46,888 nucleotides of DNA from Candidatus Contendobacter odensis Run_B_J11. Lineage in GTDB: Bacteria > Pseudomonadota > Gammaproteobacteria > Competibacterales > Competibacteraceae. The position numbers and the translations under genes are program-made. The notes under the pieces were generated by a model. It ran no database searches, was not told where the DNA came from, and saw only the letters and a list, made by a program, of their open reading frames with translations. The stretch is taken from the NCBI RefSeq assembly GCF_000531125.1, contig NZ_CBTK010000077.1:1-46888 (forward strand), written 5' to 3'. Below are positions 8,378 to 16,806 of the stretch, piece by piece. Within the stretch, counting starts at the first letter, position 1, and every line of letters starts with the position of its first letter.

Positions 8378-9679
8378 CTACAACTCCTCTTCATCCGCAA
8401 CGAAGATCTCCAACTGCTTATCCTTGTTAGCCTCTTCAGCAGTTAGTTTTCCTCCTGCCCTTTGTTTAGCTCGCAGCTTCGCCAGTTCCGCCCGTCCTTC
8501 CACCGCTCGGGGTGAGCGAGTGTTTTGCAGGCCGAAGGCGGAAGTTAGCAAGATGGTGTCGGGGCGCGAAGCGATAACCTTCCGGTATTCCTCGTCATTC
8601 AATTGCTGGGGAGGAATATCGCTGCCGGGTTCAGGTAGCACAAAAAGCCCTTTCTCGTCGGCGGCTTGGCAAATGATCGGGCTATGCGTGGTGACCAAAA
8701 ACTGGATGTTGGGAAAATGCCGCTTGAGCCAAAAACCAATTTCCCGTTGCCATTCAGGATGCAGATGAGCATCGATTTCGTCGACCAGCACCACGCCGCT
8801 GCGCTTGATAAAAAACTTGCCGTCTGGACCCTGCTCAGTCAAGCCGTCCATACCATAGGCATTGATGAGGTGGCGCAGAATATCAGCTAGAAGAGCCAGC
8901 GCCGCACGGTAACCATCGCTCATCTCCCTCCAGGAAAGCTGCACACCATTCCGATCTTTTAGCCATAGCCCATCCGAATCGACACGATCCAGCGTGATCT
9001 GGTTGGGCATAAGTTCGTCCCTGAGGATGTTCAGGAGCAACGTCAATTGTTCACGCTCGGCAGCTTTGTTTTCCAACTCCTTGTGTTTCAGGTTTCGCAA
9101 CCATTGATCCACTTCGGCCAACGATGCGGCCTCCTGAAACATGGTGACAAAACGCTCGGTGGAAGGCGCGACCATTTGCCGGGCCGCCTCCGGTGATGCT
9201 CCAAACACCCGGCGAAACGGGCCGTAGCCACAAGAAAACCATCCCTTTGCGTCGGTGGACCAGATGGTGCGGTCCGGGGTGGAATAGTTTTTCGGCTTCT
9301 TGACCGGTATTGCAGATTGGAGGGTAGTTTCCTTGCCACCGCTCTTCAGCGTGATCTTTGCCGGGAATGCTTTCCCTGGTTTTTTCCCAGAATCGGTAAG
9401 AGTATCGTCTTCTCCCTGACGAACAATCTCTAACTGGATCGACGCCTCGTCGTCCTCTGCTCCTTGGCGTATCCAACGGTGAAAGCTCGGCTGCAACGCC
9501 CGTGCGGTGTCCTTTCCGGTCAGCCCGACTGCAATAGCCTTGAGTAAAGTGCTCTTGCCAGAACCGTTGTCGCCTGTGAATACCGTCCAGCCGGCGTAAC
9601 CGCCGTCAGGTCGCACAAAATCGAATTGCAGATCTGAAAAACCACGGATGTTTTTCAGTATTACTTTACCAATGTACAT
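8378..9679 (-). CDS. AAA/ABC-type ATPase of Septu type (PtuA-like)
   Basis: A 433-residue OLD/SMC-like ATPase. Visible motifs are Walker A GDNGSGKST (residues 36-44), the signature-like EMSDGYRAA (252-260), Walker B VVLVDEID (296-303) and the switch histidine in TTHSP (His332). The insert between Walker A and the signature is helical. No TOPRIM domain is present, which argues against an OLD nuclease and for a PtuA-like partner of the HNH protein encoded 3 nt downstream. It is the third gene of a minus-strand run of four (12049 to 7619). Likely role is ATP-dependent sensing or control of the nuclease during phage infection; this is inferred from the gene pair. Confidence 0.82.
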   Translation of the reverse strand: MYIGKVILKNIRGFSDLQFDFVRPDGGYAGWTVFTGDNGSGKSTLLKAIAVGLTGKDTARALQPSFHRWIRQGAEDDEASIQLEIVRQGEDDTLTDSGKKPGKAFPAKITLKSGGKETTLQSAIPVKKPKNYSTPDRTIWSTDAKGWFSCGYGPFRRVFGASPEAARQMVAPSTERFVTMFQEAASLAEVDQWLRNLKHKELENKAAEREQLTLLLNILRDELMPNQITLDRVDSDGLWLKDRNGVQLSWREMSDGYRAALALLADILRHLINAYGMDGLTEQGPDGKFFIKRSGVVLVDEIDAHLHPEWQREIGFWLKRHFPNIQFLVTTHSPIICQAADEKGLFVLPEPGSDIPPQQLNDEEYRKVIASRPDTILLTSAFGLQNTRSPRAVEGRAELAKLRAKQRAGGKLTAEEANKDKQLEIFVADEEEL

Positions 9680-9755
9680 ATGGCACTCCCTTTAATGTGC
9701 CTTATCATAGTTGCCACCTACCCCAATTTTTGTTGCCTCGTAAACCGTCACCGAT

Positions 9756-10307
9756 TCACGCCACGCCGTTCTCTACCGCTTCAAGGGCAAACATGAAGCG
9801 GACCATTTCTTCCAGTTTGAGGCGGGAAGGCCCACTCAAGCTGTTGCCGTAGTGCAAGTCGTGATGCTGGCAGTAGTCTGCGGCCAGTTTATAGCCATGG
9901 GACGGTGAAGCATGATGCCGCAAGTAAAGGGCCAGCCCCTCCTCCACCAGCAGCAGATCCCAATGACGAATAATACGAACCGTTGCCCAGTTCCGGTTCT
10001 GGTATTCGCTCTGAAACCTTTGGAGCCGCTTGTATAAATCTTCTGCCGCAAATCGGCTGGGACCGGGCGCGCCTATTTCATACGCTGCTAACAAAGCGTG
10101 GGCTTCGTCGAACAATTTCCCGGCAGTTTCGGTCGCCTCCCTTTTGCGCGAGGCAGCGCAGGCTGCCATCCACAGGCCAAAGGCAGGCAACCGCCCCGGC
10201 GGCTCCAACCATTTTTTCAACACGGTCAGCCGCGTCAGCTTGGCGTTTCCTTTGGCGTCGATTTCATTGATGATCTTGATGATCTTTTCTGGAACTGAGG
10301 TGCGCAT
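9756..10307 (-). CDS. Unknown protein encoded within the defence cassette
   Basis: I do not recognise this 183-residue protein. It looks all-helical, with a Lys/Arg-rich first third, no membrane segment or signal peptide, and a His/Tyr-rich stretch near the C-terminus (YCQHHDLHYG). The frame opens at a TTG (10331) that overlaps the stop of the DUF262 gene; the ATG at 10307 is more likely and still leaves only about 20 nt between the genes. It sits between the DUF262 gene and the ATPase gene, about 76 nt from the latter. That tight packing makes a functional link to one or both neighbours likely: accessory, adaptor or inhibitor. Confidence 0.7.
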   Translation of the reverse strand: MRTSVPEKIIKIINEIDAKGNAKLTRLTVLKKWLEPPGRLPAFGLWMAACAASRKREATETAGKLFDEAHALLAAYEIGAPGPSRFAAEDLYKRLQRFQSEYQNRNWATVRIIRHWDLLLVEEGLALYLRHHASPSHGYKLAADYCQHHDLHYGNSLSGPSRLKLEEMVRFMFALEAVENGVA

Positions 10308-10327
10308 ACCGGCTACAGCTCCACCAT

Positions 10328-12049
10328 TCAAGCCAGTTGGGCCACGCGCCAGACGCAGGTAGCGATATTGGCCAGCGCCCGCTGCCTGGCCTCGATGCGC
10401 GAGGGTGTCCAGTCTTCATTTTCTTCGGCCACCTTGTGGGTCAGCGAGAACGTGCTGACTGCGTAGGCGGCTTTCTTGGCAGTGTAATCGGCGTTGCCGA
10501 CCTCACGATTACGTCCGGTTTCCATCAGCGCCATATTGCCGAGTCGGTACACGAAAGCATCCAGTTCCTCATCGGTGAACGTTTCCCACCCGGCCACGGG
10601 GTTTTGCGGCAGGATGTGCTCCAGATTGTAGCTGGCGCTCTCAAACTCAAAATCCTGGCCAGAGGCTTGTTTCTCCAGCGCACAGAGAATGTAGCGCACG
10701 ATTTTCTTGTTGCGGCTGGCGGTGGTCTTGATAAATTTGTCGGCAAAAGCAGCACGGAAGGCTTCATCCGCCGGGTAAATGCTTTTCAGCGCATCCAGCA
10801 CGCTGGCCGATGTCGTGAGCGTGCCGTTGGCGATACGCTGCGCCACGCTGTGATAAACCCGCTCTTGGTCGCCGGTATGCAGACCGCCGATCACGTTGTA
10901 GCGGAAGGAAATCATCACGCAGGCGCGCAGCAGGATTTCAAATTCGGGGTCCGTCAGACGGCGCTTGGCAGCCATCAGCAAAGGAAAGGGCTGCCGCACG
11001 CTGAACATCCGCAATTTGCTGGCATGGTCGCGCCACGCCGGGGGCCACTGCGAACCCTCCGGGCTGGTCAGGGCAAGGTACAGGTCCACATCCTCATCCA
11101 TGCCGCGCAACAACTCAAACACCTGCTCGCGCGTGTCCACCTGGCCGCGAATGACCTTGAACAACTCGGACTGGCGCACGAAAGCATTGCGGCTATTCCA
11201 GTGCATCCGCAGGAAATCCGGGAGGCTTTCGCTGCCCAGTCGCCCCACCATGTTTTCCCAACGATCTTCCAGGTTCTTGAGTTCATGCTCGTGTTCCCGC
11301 TGCCGGTGCAGCACCGAAAACAGGTAGTTCTTCAGCAAATCGGTGGCGGAAAGACGGACGCCACGGGCGTTAAGGGTCTCGAACACCTTGTAGGCATTCA
11401 GTTCGTCGGTCACGGTAATGACGGTAAAGAAAAGCCGGTCGCTCATACTCTCGATGAGTTGGGCGATGATCCTGCCGACATCCTCTGATGGGTTGGCTTT
11501 GACGTAGTCGCGAACGTGCCGGTCGAACCATTCGAAGGCTTTGCGCAGACTATGTTCCGAGGCGCGGATTCTGCGCTGTGGCAGGTGCTCGGCCAAAGGG
11601 ACGAGATAGGTCTGGTAGTAGTTGTCGTTATTCCGATTCAGAGTGAGCTTAGACCGAGGCACCAAAGTGACGGGATCGAGGTAGCCGATATAGGTTTGGC
11701 GAAGCTGGTTAAAACGCTGTTGGGTGCGATCAGGATCTTTATCTTCATCGATCAAGCGTTGCAGGTTCTTGAGCGCCGCCAGCACGATGATACTGAGGGT
11801 GGTTAACCGCTGCTGGCCGTCGATAACGTCGAAAACCCGGTCATCCGCCGATTGCAGAACCAGGTAGCCCATGTAGTGCGCCGGTTCTCCGCCTACCGCG
11901 ATAGTGCCGAGAATGTCCTGCCAGAGATCGTCCCATTCGTCTTCTCCCCAACTGTAATCGCGCTGGAAGCGGGGAATACGATAGGTCAGGCCGTTGCCCA
12001 GTAATTTTCTGAGGGTGTCATTCTTGGTGTTGAAGTTGGTCGCGGACAT
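10328..12049 (-). CDS. DUF262/DUF1524 protein (GmrSD-like)
   Basis: A 573-residue protein. The N-terminal DUF262 (GmrS-like, ParB/Srx fold) has IPRFQRDYSW (residues 25-34) and the nucleotide-binding signature DGQQRLTTL (77-85). The C-terminal DUF1524 (GmrD-like His-Asn nuclease) has YNLEHILPQNP (His478) followed by RLGNMAL (Asn505). GmrSD enzymes are type IV systems that cut modified DNA; single-chain fusions of this kind also occur in BrxU and other defence loci. A strong GGAGG precedes the ATG at 12049. It is the first gene of the minus-strand cassette. The target modification cannot be read from sequence. Confidence 0.85.
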   Translation of the reverse strand: MSATNFNTKNDTLRKLLGNGLTYRIPRFQRDYSWGEDEWDDLWQDILGTIAVGGEPAHYMGYLVLQSADDRVFDVIDGQQRLTTLSIIVLAALKNLQRLIDEDKDPDRTQQRFNQLRQTYIGYLDPVTLVPRSKLTLNRNNDNYYQTYLVPLAEHLPQRRIRASEHSLRKAFEWFDRHVRDYVKANPSEDVGRIIAQLIESMSDRLFFTVITVTDELNAYKVFETLNARGVRLSATDLLKNYLFSVLHRQREHEHELKNLEDRWENMVGRLGSESLPDFLRMHWNSRNAFVRQSELFKVIRGQVDTREQVFELLRGMDEDVDLYLALTSPEGSQWPPAWRDHASKLRMFSVRQPFPLLMAAKRRLTDPEFEILLRACVMISFRYNVIGGLHTGDQERVYHSVAQRIANGTLTTSASVLDALKSIYPADEAFRAAFADKFIKTTASRNKKIVRYILCALEKQASGQDFEFESASYNLEHILPQNPVAGWETFTDEELDAFVYRLGNMALMETGRNREVGNADYTAKKAAYAVSTFSLTHKVAEENEDWTPSRIEARQRALANIATCVWRVAQLA

Positions 12050-12130
12050 AAAGTTTTTCCTCCAGCGCAGGGGTCATTGTGATAGTCGGTGAGGCCCAGG
12101 GAACAGCCATGATCCGTCGCGCCACTTTGC

Positions 12131-14851
12131 TCAATGCGCCTCATCCCAATTAGCGCCCACGCCAATATCCACCTCCAGCGGCGTCCGCAATTCCGCCGCC
12201 GCAATCATCGCCGCCCGAATCCGCTCACCGGCTTCAGCGACCGACTCGCCAGCGACCTCAAACACCAGTTCATCATGCACCTGCATGATCATTCGCGCCG
12301 GGAAGGTGGATTGTTGCAGCCAGCGATCCACCGCCAGCATTGCCCGCTTGATGATGTCAGCGGCGGTGCCCTGCATCGGCGCGTTGATGGCGGCGCGTTC
12401 GGCGGCTTGCCGAAGCTGCGGGTTGCGAACGCGGATGTCGGGTAAATACAGCCGACGGCCAAACACCGTCTCGACGTAGCCCACCGCAGCAGCCTGACGC
12501 CGAGTGTCGTCCATATACGCCTTGACCCCCGGATAACGGGCAAAATAGCGGTTCACATAATCCTGGGCCGCGCCGCGTTCGATGCCGAGTTGCCGGGCCA
12601 GCCCAAACGCGGACATGCCATAAATCAGCCCAAAGTTAATCGCCTTGGCGCTGCGCCGCTGATCGGAACTCACCGCCTCCAGCGCCACGCCGAACACCTC
12701 GGCGGCGGTGGCGCGATGCACGTCGACGCCAGCGGCGAAAGCCCGCAACAAACCTTCATCGCCGGACAAATGGGCCATGATTCGCAGCTCAATCTGTGAA
12801 TAATCCGCTGCCAGCATCATCCAACCGGGTTCCGGCACGAAGGCTTGGCGGATGCGCCGGCCTTCCAGGGTGCGGATCGGGATGTTTTGCAAATTGGGAT
12901 CGGAGGACGACAGCCGCCCGGTGCTGGCGACGGCCTGATGGTAGGAGGTGTGAACCCGGCCGGTGTGGGGATGAATCTGGCCGGGCAGTCGGTCGGTGTA
13001 AGTGGACTTCAGCTTGCTCAATGTGCGGTGTTCCAGAATCAGCCGTGGCAGCGGATAGTCCAGCGCCAGTTCCTGCAACACCTCTTCGGCGGTGGAGATT
13101 TGGCCGGTTGCGGTCTTTTTACCGGTCGGCAGTCCCATCCGCTCGAACAGGATCATCTGCAATTGCTTGGGTGAACCAAGATTGAAGCTCTCGCCAGCCA
13201 GCGCATACGCCTGTTGTTCCAACGCCCACAACCGTTGCGCCAATTCACCGCTTTGCTGGCGCAACGCCGCCGCGTTGACGCGCACTCCGATCCGCTCCAT
13301 CCGCAGCAACACCGGAATCAGCGGGATTTCCAGCGCTTCATACAGATGTCGCAAGCCGGGTTCCTGTTCCAGTCGCGGCCACAGACAACGATGCAGGCGC
13401 AAGGTCACGTCGGCATCTTCGGCAGCGTAGGGGCCGGCCTGTTCCAGCGCGACCTGATTGAAGCTCAATTGCTTCGCGCCCTTGCCGGCCACATCCTCGA
13501 AGTGAATAGTGCGCAACCCCAGATGCCGTTCCGCCAGCGAGTCCAGATCATGCCAGGCGGTGGAATCCAGCACATAAGATTCCAGCAGGGTGTCGTGGCG
13601 GATACCGCGCAGCGCGATACCGTGATTGGCGAGCACGTGCGCATCGTATTTGAGATGCTGGCCCAGCTTTGGTCGCTCCGCATCTTCCAGCAACGGGCGC
13701 AACTGCTCTAACACCCACTCCCGATTCAACTGATCCGGCGCGCCGGGATAATCATGCGCCAATGGCACGTAAGCGGCTTCACCCGGATGCACCGCGAACG
13801 ACACGCCGACGATGCGGGCGTTGAGATAACTCAGGCTGGTGGTTTCGGTATCGAACGCGAACAGCTCCGCTGTTTGCAACCGCTCCAGCCAAGCGTCGAA
13901 TGCAGCCTGATCCAGCACCAGTTGGTAATTCGCTGGATCGGCGGTTTCCGGTTCAACGAGATCAACGTGCGGTGCAGGCACGGTATTCGCCACGGTCTCC
14001 GTCGCCAGTTCGCGCCGCCAGGAGCGGAATTCATAGCGTTCATACAGTGCCCGCAGCGCGGCGACATCCGGCGGCGCGGGCTGCAACTCCTCAAATGCCA
14101 GCGGCAGCGCGACGTTGCAATCCAAAGTCGCCAGTTGCCGGGACAGCGGCAATTGTTCCAATCCCGCCCGCAATTTGTCGCCGATCTTGCCGGAAATGGC
14201 GGCAGCGTTGGCGATCAGCGCGTCCAGCGAGCCGTATTTGCATAGCCACTTGGCGGCGGTCACTGGCCCGACCCCGTTCACACCAGGGATGTTGTCGGAA
14301 CTGTCGCCGACCAGCGCTAGGTAATCCACGATCAGCGCCGGCGGCACTCCGAACTTCTGCTTTACTCCGGCTACATCGGTGACCACATTCTTCATGGTGT
14401 CCAGCATTCGCACCTGCTCATCGACCAGTTGCGCTAAATCCTTATCGCCGCTGACGATCAATACGGGCAGACCCCGCGCTGTCGCCTGGTGGGTCAGGGT
14501 GCCGATCACGTCATCGGCTTCGACTCCTGAGATTTGCAACAGCGGCAATCCCAAGGCACGGATGCAGGCGTATAGCGGTTCGATCTGCGCGATCAGCAGC
14601 GGGTCCAGCGGTGGGCGATGCGCCTTGTAATCGGCGAATTGCTCATGGCGAAAGGTTTTGCCGGGCGCGTCGAAGATCACTGCCAAGTAGTTGGGTTGAT
14701 AATCAGCCAACAGCCGACGCAGCATGTTCAACACGCCGTAAAGTGCGCCGGTGGGTTCACCGGATTTTGTACTCAATGCTGGCAACGCATTAAATGCCCG
14801 GTGCAGCCAGGAAGAACCGTCAATCAGCAGTATGGATTTGGGTAGTGTCAT
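12131..14851 (-). CDS. polA: DNA polymerase I
   Basis: Repair and Okazaki-fragment polymerase, 906 residues, all three domains present. The 5' nuclease (about 1-290) has DGSSWLHRAFNALP, GVEADDVIGTL and VSGDKDLAQLV. The 3'-5' exonuclease (about 310-500) keeps the DEDDy residues: FDTETTS, HLKYDAHVL and YAAEDADV, so proofreading should work. The polymerase has motif A (AADYSQIELR), motif B (RRSAKAINFGLIYG) and motif C (MQVHDELVF). The ATG at 14851 is the family's usual start (MTLPKSILLIDG). It stands alone on the minus strand between the defence cassette and an insertion-sequence remnant. Confidence 0.98.
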   Translation of the reverse strand: MTLPKSILLIDGSSWLHRAFNALPALSTKSGEPTGALYGVLNMLRRLLADYQPNYLAVIFDAPGKTFRHEQFADYKAHRPPLDPLLIAQIEPLYACIRALGLPLLQISGVEADDVIGTLTHQATARGLPVLIVSGDKDLAQLVDEQVRMLDTMKNVVTDVAGVKQKFGVPPALIVDYLALVGDSSDNIPGVNGVGPVTAAKWLCKYGSLDALIANAAAISGKIGDKLRAGLEQLPLSRQLATLDCNVALPLAFEELQPAPPDVAALRALYERYEFRSWRRELATETVANTVPAPHVDLVEPETADPANYQLVLDQAAFDAWLERLQTAELFAFDTETTSLSYLNARIVGVSFAVHPGEAAYVPLAHDYPGAPDQLNREWVLEQLRPLLEDAERPKLGQHLKYDAHVLANHGIALRGIRHDTLLESYVLDSTAWHDLDSLAERHLGLRTIHFEDVAGKGAKQLSFNQVALEQAGPYAAEDADVTLRLHRCLWPRLEQEPGLRHLYEALEIPLIPVLLRMERIGVRVNAAALRQQSGELAQRLWALEQQAYALAGESFNLGSPKQLQMILFERMGLPTGKKTATGQISTAEEVLQELALDYPLPRLILEHRTLSKLKSTYTDRLPGQIHPHTGRVHTSYHQAVASTGRLSSSDPNLQNIPIRTLEGRRIRQAFVPEPGWMMLAADYSQIELRIMAHLSGDEGLLRAFAAGVDVHRATAAEVFGVALEAVSSDQRRSAKAINFGLIYGMSAFGLARQLGIERGAAQDYVNRYFARYPGVKAYMDDTRRQAAAVGYVETVFGRRLYLPDIRVRNPQLRQAAERAAINAPMQGTAADIIKRAMLAVDRWLQQSTFPARMIMQVHDELVFEVAGESVAEAGERIRAAMIAAAELRTPLEVDIGVGANWDEAH

Positions 14852-14881
14852 TAAATTGGTCCTTCGAGTATTATTGTGAAA

Positions 14882-15229
14882 CTAGGCAAAAACGATCGGT
14901 ATTTGTTGCTTAAAGTTGACAAAATTGCGAGAATAGCAATCCATGCGTTTCACTGTTTTGATGGAGTTACTAATACCTTTAATAATACTGCTCGTGAATC
15001 GATGCGTGAAATAGTTTAATACATACTCTTCCCAGTTATTGATCATATATAGGAATTGATTAAGATGCTTATTTTCTATTATTTTGTTCTTCGAGAATTC
15101 TTGTAGAGTCGAATGTGGATACCTGAGTAAGCTACCAATGGAAAATGATATAGAAAGGGCAAAGTTATCTCCTGTATCGCTATGAGAAAGTTGATTCATA
15201 TCGCCTTTGCTTTCTTGAAACCCAGTCAA
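14882..15229 (-). pseudogene. C-terminal remnant of an ISL3-like transposase
   Basis: A 115-codon AT-rich frame. Its C-terminal half has the layout of the end of ISL3/IS204-type DDE transposases: NNWEEYVLNYF, then an ASN-like block (IIKGISNSIKTVKR), then YSRNFVNFK, where family members read roughly EGxNNxIKxIKRxxxGYRNFxNF. Positions usually conserved as Glu-Gly and Gly-Tyr are changed, and nothing of the DDE core is present, so it is a fragment. The apparent start is not meaningful. It lies just upstream of polA; a fragment of the same family lies at the far end of the window (46679-46888). Confidence 0.65.
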
Positions 15230-15333
15230 CCGTTCGACCCCAACTTCGCTGTTGTACAGTGAGCCGTCAAGACGGTATCTTCTTCAAACAGTGAAGGTTA
15301 TGCTGCGGAGTGAACAACGGAGGTAATAGCATC

Positions 15334-15531
15334 ATGCGGATTCTATACCTGCTGATTCCGATGGCCTTGGGAGTTGTGGGCATGGCGTTATGGGCGTTTC
15401 TGTGGGCCGTTCGGAACGGACAATTCGATGATCTGGAAGGTCCGGCCCATCGAATCCTGATGGATGACGACGATCCGTGCATTCCGCGCTACCGTGCGGG
15501 GCGCAAAGATGATAAATCCTTGGATGAATGA
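15334..15531 (+). CDS. ccoS: cbb3-type cytochrome oxidase assembly protein CcoS
   Basis: A 65-residue membrane protein. One N-terminal transmembrane helix (LLIPMALGVVGMALWAFLW) is followed by the CcoS signature AVRNGQFDDLEGPAHRIL and an acidic tail. CcoS is needed for haem/copper cofactor insertion into cbb3 oxidase at the inner membrane. The ATG at 15334 is preceded by GGAGGT at 9 nt; an upstream GTG (15310) is less likely. ccoNOPQ and ccoGHI are not in the window, so the gene is separated from its usual cluster or at its end. Confidence 0.88.
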   Translation: MRILYLLIPMALGVVGMALWAFLWAVRNGQFDDLEGPAHRILMDDDDPCIPRYRAGRKDDKSLDE

Positions 15532-15556
15532 GAGAAAGCGTTTAGTATTTCCATGA

Positions 15557-15664
15557 GTAGTTCCCGGTCTCTTTTTTTAGCAAGATGGTTCTAAAGGTAT
15601 TTTTTCGATATGTAACATGGATTACACGAAAAAATCCTTATAAATCAAGATACCGGGAACTGCC
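15557..15664. repeat. MITE-like element with inverted ends
   Basis: About 108 bp bounded by tagttcccggtctct on the left and agataccgggaactgc on the right; the ends are imperfect inverted complements. The interior is AT-rich and non-coding. The left end, with its upstream atgagtag context, recurs at 46163-46185 beside an IS5-like transposase fragment. A miniature, non-autonomous element mobilised by a related transposase is the simplest reading. Confidence 0.5.
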
Positions 15665-15698
15665 GCATTCCCACTATAAGTCACTAAGGATAATTTCC

Positions 15699-15800
15699 AT
15701 GTTTACCTTCCAGAACTTCCCGCTGATCATCATCTTCATCCTGATTGCCGCCGCGTGGCTGAGCTTCCTCTCGGTCGTGCCTTGGGGCAATCTGTTCTAA
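15699..15800 (+). CDS. 33-residue single-pass membrane peptide
   Basis: A small frame with a good Shine-Dalgarno (AAGGA, 8 nt before the ATG). It encodes MFTFQNFP followed by one strongly hydrophobic helix and the tail VVPWGNLF. A rho-independent terminator (15825-15857) closes it. SD, helix and terminator together support a real gene. Function is unknown. It lies downstream of ccoS, but the inverted-repeat element comes between them. An assembly or stability peptide of a respiratory complex is possible but only a guess. Confidence 0.6.
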   Translation: MFTFQNFPLIIIFILIAAAWLSFLSVVPWGNLF

Positions 15801-15824
15801 ATCCAGCTTCAATATCTACGACAG

Positions 15825-15857
15825 CCGTCTTTCTCCGTGAGGGGGAAGGCGGTTTTT
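15825..15857 (+). terminator. Rho-independent terminator after the 33-residue peptide gene
   Basis: ccgtctttctcc-gtga-gggggaaggcgg forms a 12-bp stem (with some G-U pairs) and a 4-nt loop, followed at once by ttttt. It ends the transcript of the preceding small gene. Confidence 0.8.
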
Positions 15858-15974
15858 GTTGCGACTCAATTCTAATGGAGTGAATCAGGTTTCTGAAAGG
15901 ATACTCGTGTATCCATGGTTACCCTATTGCGAAAAAGGTCGTCCTGAAATCCAAATGAAATAAGGAAGTGTAAA

Positions 15975-16748
15975 GTGAGCGCCATGCACATCGATCCTGA
16001 TTTTCTGATCAAATTGATCGGGTTGTCGAACGTATTAGAGCAGCAGATTAACCTCGATCACGGCTTACGGGAATTGGCGACCATGACAGCGCATCTGCTT
16101 CAGGTCAACAACTGCTCTATTATGTTGATCCAGGAGGACGAGGAAGTAGCCGCGCCGGTATTACGGGTTTACGCCTATTACGGTGATCTCCCGGCGGTCG
16201 CGCAACAGGAGTCGGTGCGACTTCATCAGGGCATTGCCGGGCGTGTCGCCTCCAGCGGTCAGCCACTGCTGGTTGAAGATGTGACTCACTCCGAATTCGC
16301 GGCGGTGGCCCGTCGTAGCGACACGGCCAACCCCAGCCTGATCGCGGTGCCCATCTGGCTCAGCAACCGGGTTATCGGCGTGATAAACGTGAATAATCCC
16401 AGCGACAACCGCTGTTTCCGCCAAACCGACCTCAACCTGTTGCAGGTATTTGCCCGGTTCGTGGGTAAATCCATTCATGTGGTGCAGTTGCAAAACCTGC
16501 TCAATTCCCGTTTCCTGCAACACGCCATAGCCGTGGATTCCCGATCCAGCGGGGCTGCTTCTCCTCCCGCGATCAACCCCGATCCGGCCAAGCTGGCCAA
16601 GATCGTAGCCAAGACCGTCTACCGTGAACTCACTGACGCCGGTTTTAGTCCACCGGATATTCTGCGCACCGCCACCGAAGTCATTCATCTGTTTAACCAG
16701 AGCCTCGAAAAACACAAACGCCGGGCGGAGCGGGAGGAATCGCGCTGA
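15975..16748 (+). CDS. GAF domain protein
   Basis: A 257-residue cytoplasmic protein with one GAF domain at about residues 20-175. The motifs LHQGIAGRVASSGQPLLVEDV and ALIAVPIWLSNRVIGVINV-like strands are typical of GAF small-molecule sensors. The C-terminal 60 residues are helical and charged. No output domain (GGDEF, kinase or HTH) is fused, so it probably acts by protein contact. The start is a GTG at 15975, 8 nt after AAGGAAG; an ATG follows three codons later. It converges with the fumarase gene. The ligand cannot be predicted. Confidence 0.85.
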   Translation: MSAMHIDPDFLIKLIGLSNVLEQQINLDHGLRELATMTAHLLQVNNCSIMLIQEDEEVAAPVLRVYAYYGDLPAVAQQESVRLHQGIAGRVASSGQPLLVEDVTHSEFAAVARRSDTANPSLIAVPIWLSNRVIGVINVNNPSDNRCFRQTDLNLLQVFARFVGKSIHVVQLQNLLNSRFLQHAIAVDSRSSGAASPPAINPDPAKLAKIVAKTVYRELTDAGFSPPDILRTATEVIHLFNQSLEKHKRRAEREESR

Positions 16749-16806
16749 AAACACGATCACGACCCGATTTTTCTCCCCCGCCGTGTGCTTGGTCAGCCGC
16801 TTAAAC

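Noticed and set aside
7619-9679. A retron, because HNH plus ATPase pairs occur in retrons
   Set aside because: No reverse transcriptase frame or msr/msd-like RNA region lies nearby; a Septu-like pair is the simpler reading.
10337-11488. A 383-codon plus-strand frame
   Set aside because: It is antisense to the DUF262/DUF1524 gene, which has clear motifs and a strong ribosome-binding site; the plus frame shows no family features.
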